Positions 62,538 through 64,000 of a DNA stretch of 64,000 nt are shown piece by piece. Where the stretch lies: the NCBI GenBank assembly GCA_013373205.1, contig JABXIG010000001.1:1-64000 (forward strand), written 5' to 3'. Position numbers and translations under genes: made by a program. The DNA comes from Methylocystaceae bacterium (GTDB lineage Bacteria; Pseudomonadota; Alphaproteobacteria; Rhodospirillales; Terasakiellaceae). The notes below the pieces were generated by a model. That model made no database searches. It was not told where the DNA came from and saw nothing but the letters and a program-made list of their open reading frames with translations. The stretch's first letter is position 1. Each line of letters starts with the position of its first letter.

Positions 62538-63962
62538 TTACCCAAAGCTCAGCAAAAAGCGCACGATTTTCTTGGTCTTTTCGCTAAACAGCGAGGGCGT
62601 ATAAAAAGACCCGGCCGCACGTTTGGAAACTTCACTTAACGTAGGATAAGGCGCAATCATGCTGGCCATATCCCCGATTTTCAGTTTTTTACTCAACGCC
62701 AGTGTCCACGTTCCGATTAATTCACCGGCATGGGGGCCCACGATGGAACAGCCCAGAATTTTGCCTTTATCGGTGGTGATGACTTTAATCAGCCCATCTG
62801 TTGTTCCTTCAGCACGCGCGCGGTCATTTTCAGAAAACGGCCAGCGTAAGATGCGGATGTCATCATAGGCTTTCAGTGCAGCTTCTTCATTCATGCCAAC
62901 ACTGGCTAATTCCGGTGTCGTATAGGTGACCCAGGGGAGGGCGGAATAATCTGCCTTGGCGGGCAGGCGGAACAGGGCATTTTTGATTACAATGCCCGCA
63001 TCATATCCGGCCTTGTGGGTGAACTGAAATCCCCCTGCCACATCGCCGATGGCAAAAATTTTCTTGTTGCTGGTGCGCAGGCGGGCATCGACCTTGATGG
63101 CACGTTCGTCATAGGCAACGCCCGCGCCTTTCAGGTTTAATCCGTCAATATTGACTTGGCGTCCGGCGGCGACCAACAGGTGTGATCCTGTGATGATTTC
63201 TTCTTCGCCATCGCGTTCTATTGTGACTTCAATCGCGTTTTCGGTTTTGGATGTTTTAACAACCTTGACGCCTTCTTTGAGTATCAGTCCTTCGTCAATC
63301 AGGCGACTGCGCACAATATCGACCAGTTCGGGGTCATCTTTAGGCATGATGGAAAACATTTCCAAAACGGTGACATCACTGCCCAGATGTTTATGGGCTT
63401 GTGCCATTTCAATCCCGATGGGACCGCCGCCGATCACGATCAGATGGTCAGGGCGTTCTGTCAGATCAAAAATAGTTTCGTTGGTGTAAAAGGGGGTCTC
63501 TGTCAGCCCATCAATGGGGGGGATCATGGCGCGTGAGCCCGTGGCAATCACAAAACGTTTGGCCTGAATAAGCTTGCCATCGGCTTCCAGTTCTTTTGGG
63601 CTGGTAAAGCGTGCGGCACCTTGAATGACCTTGACGCCAAGCCCTTCAAACCGTTCCACCGAATCGTTTGGAGCAATGCCATCAATCACGCCTTTGACAT
63701 GGTCATGGACTTTTTGCCCATCGACTTTGTTTAAGGTTGCGTTGGTGCCATATTGCCAGGCTTCGCGTACATGTTGGGCCGCATGTCCTGCGGCAAGTAA
63801 AGCTTTGGACGGCACACAGCCATAATTTAAGCAATCGCCACCCATCTTGGCTTTTTCAATCAGGACCACATCGGCCCCCATTTGTGACGCGCCTGCGGCA
63901 ACCGACAAGCCGCCAGAACCACCACCAATGACGCAAATATCTGTTTTGATAATCTCGCTCAT
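62538..63962 (-). CDS. Mercuric-reductase-like NAD(P)-disulfide oxidoreductase
   Basis: 474 residues. FAD-binding GGGSGGLSVAAGA, the redox pair GGDCLNYGCVPSK (Cys44, Cys49), NAD-binding GGGPIGIEMAQAH and the FAD motif AIGDVAGG. At the C-terminus the HxHPTLSE of lipoamide dehydrogenase is APYPTLSE (437-444), so the catalytic His is Tyr439 as in mercuric reductases. The N-terminal heavy-metal domain and the C-terminal CC pair of MerA are absent, and the protein ends RFLLSFG. Hg reduction is therefore unlikely; the disulfide substrate is unknown. It is first in a two-gene unit with the histidine kinase. Confidence 0.92.
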   Translation of the reverse strand: MSEIIKTDICVIGGGSGGLSVAAGASQMGADVVLIEKAKMGGDCLNYGCVPSKALLAAGHAAQHVREAWQYGTNATLNKVDGQKVHDHVKGVIDGIAPNDSVERFEGLGVKVIQGAARFTSPKELEADGKLIQAKRFVIATGSRAMIPPIDGLTETPFYTNETIFDLTERPDHLIVIGGGPIGIEMAQAHKHLGSDVTVLEMFSIMPKDDPELVDIVRSRLIDEGLILKEGVKVVKTSKTENAIEVTIERDGEEEIITGSHLLVAAGRQVNIDGLNLKGAGVAYDERAIKVDARLRTSNKKIFAIGDVAGGFQFTHKAGYDAGIVIKNALFRLPAKADYSALPWVTYTTPELASVGMNEEAALKAYDDIRILRWPFSENDRARAEGTTDGLIKVITTDKGKILGCSIVGPHAGELIGTWTLALSKKLKIGDMASMIAPYPTLSEVSKRAAGSFYTPSLFSEKTKKIVRFLLSFG

Positions 63963-64000
63963 GCTTGCCCCCGGTTTTTAAATTTTTTATAGACTACAGG

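Noticed and set aside
62538-63962. True mercuric reductase (merA)
   Set aside because: There is no heavy-metal domain, no C-terminal CC pair and no other mer gene.

Overview
This window reads as chromosomal DNA from a free-living, probably marine alphaproteobacterium of the Rhodospirillales type (a Terasakiella- or Magnetovibrio-like organism would fit, but nothing here fixes the genus). The evidence is gene content and order: a MucR regulator, a DUF2336 protein, the block ribF-ileS-lspA-DUF3035-M16-M16, and the block miaB-phoH-ybeY-corC. Coding density is high, GC is moderate by eye, most genes are housekeeping, and I saw no prophage, insertion sequence, CRISPR array, rRNA or tRNA.

Layout. 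1-3790: the 3' end of a calcium-binding RTX protein, a Tat-exported dienelactone-hydrolase-like enzyme, greB, and a ygiB-ygiC pair. 3797-12384: malic enzyme maeB, a small stress-type protein, mutS, a large metallophosphoesterase lipoprotein and an alpha/beta hydrolase. 12438-18008: regulator/target pairs. soxR sits with a short-chain dehydrogenase behind a clear SoxR box and 19-bp-spaced promoter. An Lrp-type regulator sits with methionine gamma-lyase. An XRE-cupin regulator sits with a BenE transporter behind two 16-bp operator-like repeats. After these comes a gene graveyard: a LysR tail and a shattered glutathionyl-hydroquinone reductase. 18000-25341: a Bax-like glucosaminidase, a diguanylate cyclase with a DUF2336 protein, and the minus-strand unit ftsE-ftsX-YdcF-plsC. 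25539-35596: an MJ0042 zinc-ribbon protein, an ion channel coupled to a HAD phosphatase, an MFS/LysR divergent pair, a D-Ala-D-Ala dipeptidase, tsaB-rimI, a TusA-like protein, mucR, a TPR protein and argG. 35770-44012: dapB-nth, a solute-binding protein, an SDR, several unknown proteins, an FKBP-rhodanese fusion next to a YeeE/YedE sulfur transporter, and an MscS channel. 44136-51715: a minus-strand block of envelope and translation genes. 51778-63962: an SUMF1-like protein, fur, miaB-phoH-ybeY-corC, rmuC, a DUF4139 protein, and a histidine kinase behind a mercuric-reductase-like flavoprotein.

The most interesting unexplained signal is at 39362-39530 on the minus strand. It has five consecutive short hairpins, two with C(UUCG)G loops and one with a GUAA loop, and it ends in an intrinsic terminator. 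A separate terminator for the upstream small gene lies just before it. This looks like an undescribed small RNA of roughly 160 nt. Other points of interest are the SoxR regulon site, the FKBP-rhodanese protein with a C-terminal CxxC tail beside a transporter with its own inverted repeat, a decayed glutathionyl-hydroquinone reductase, and a family of short dispersed palindromes in the gaps between genes.
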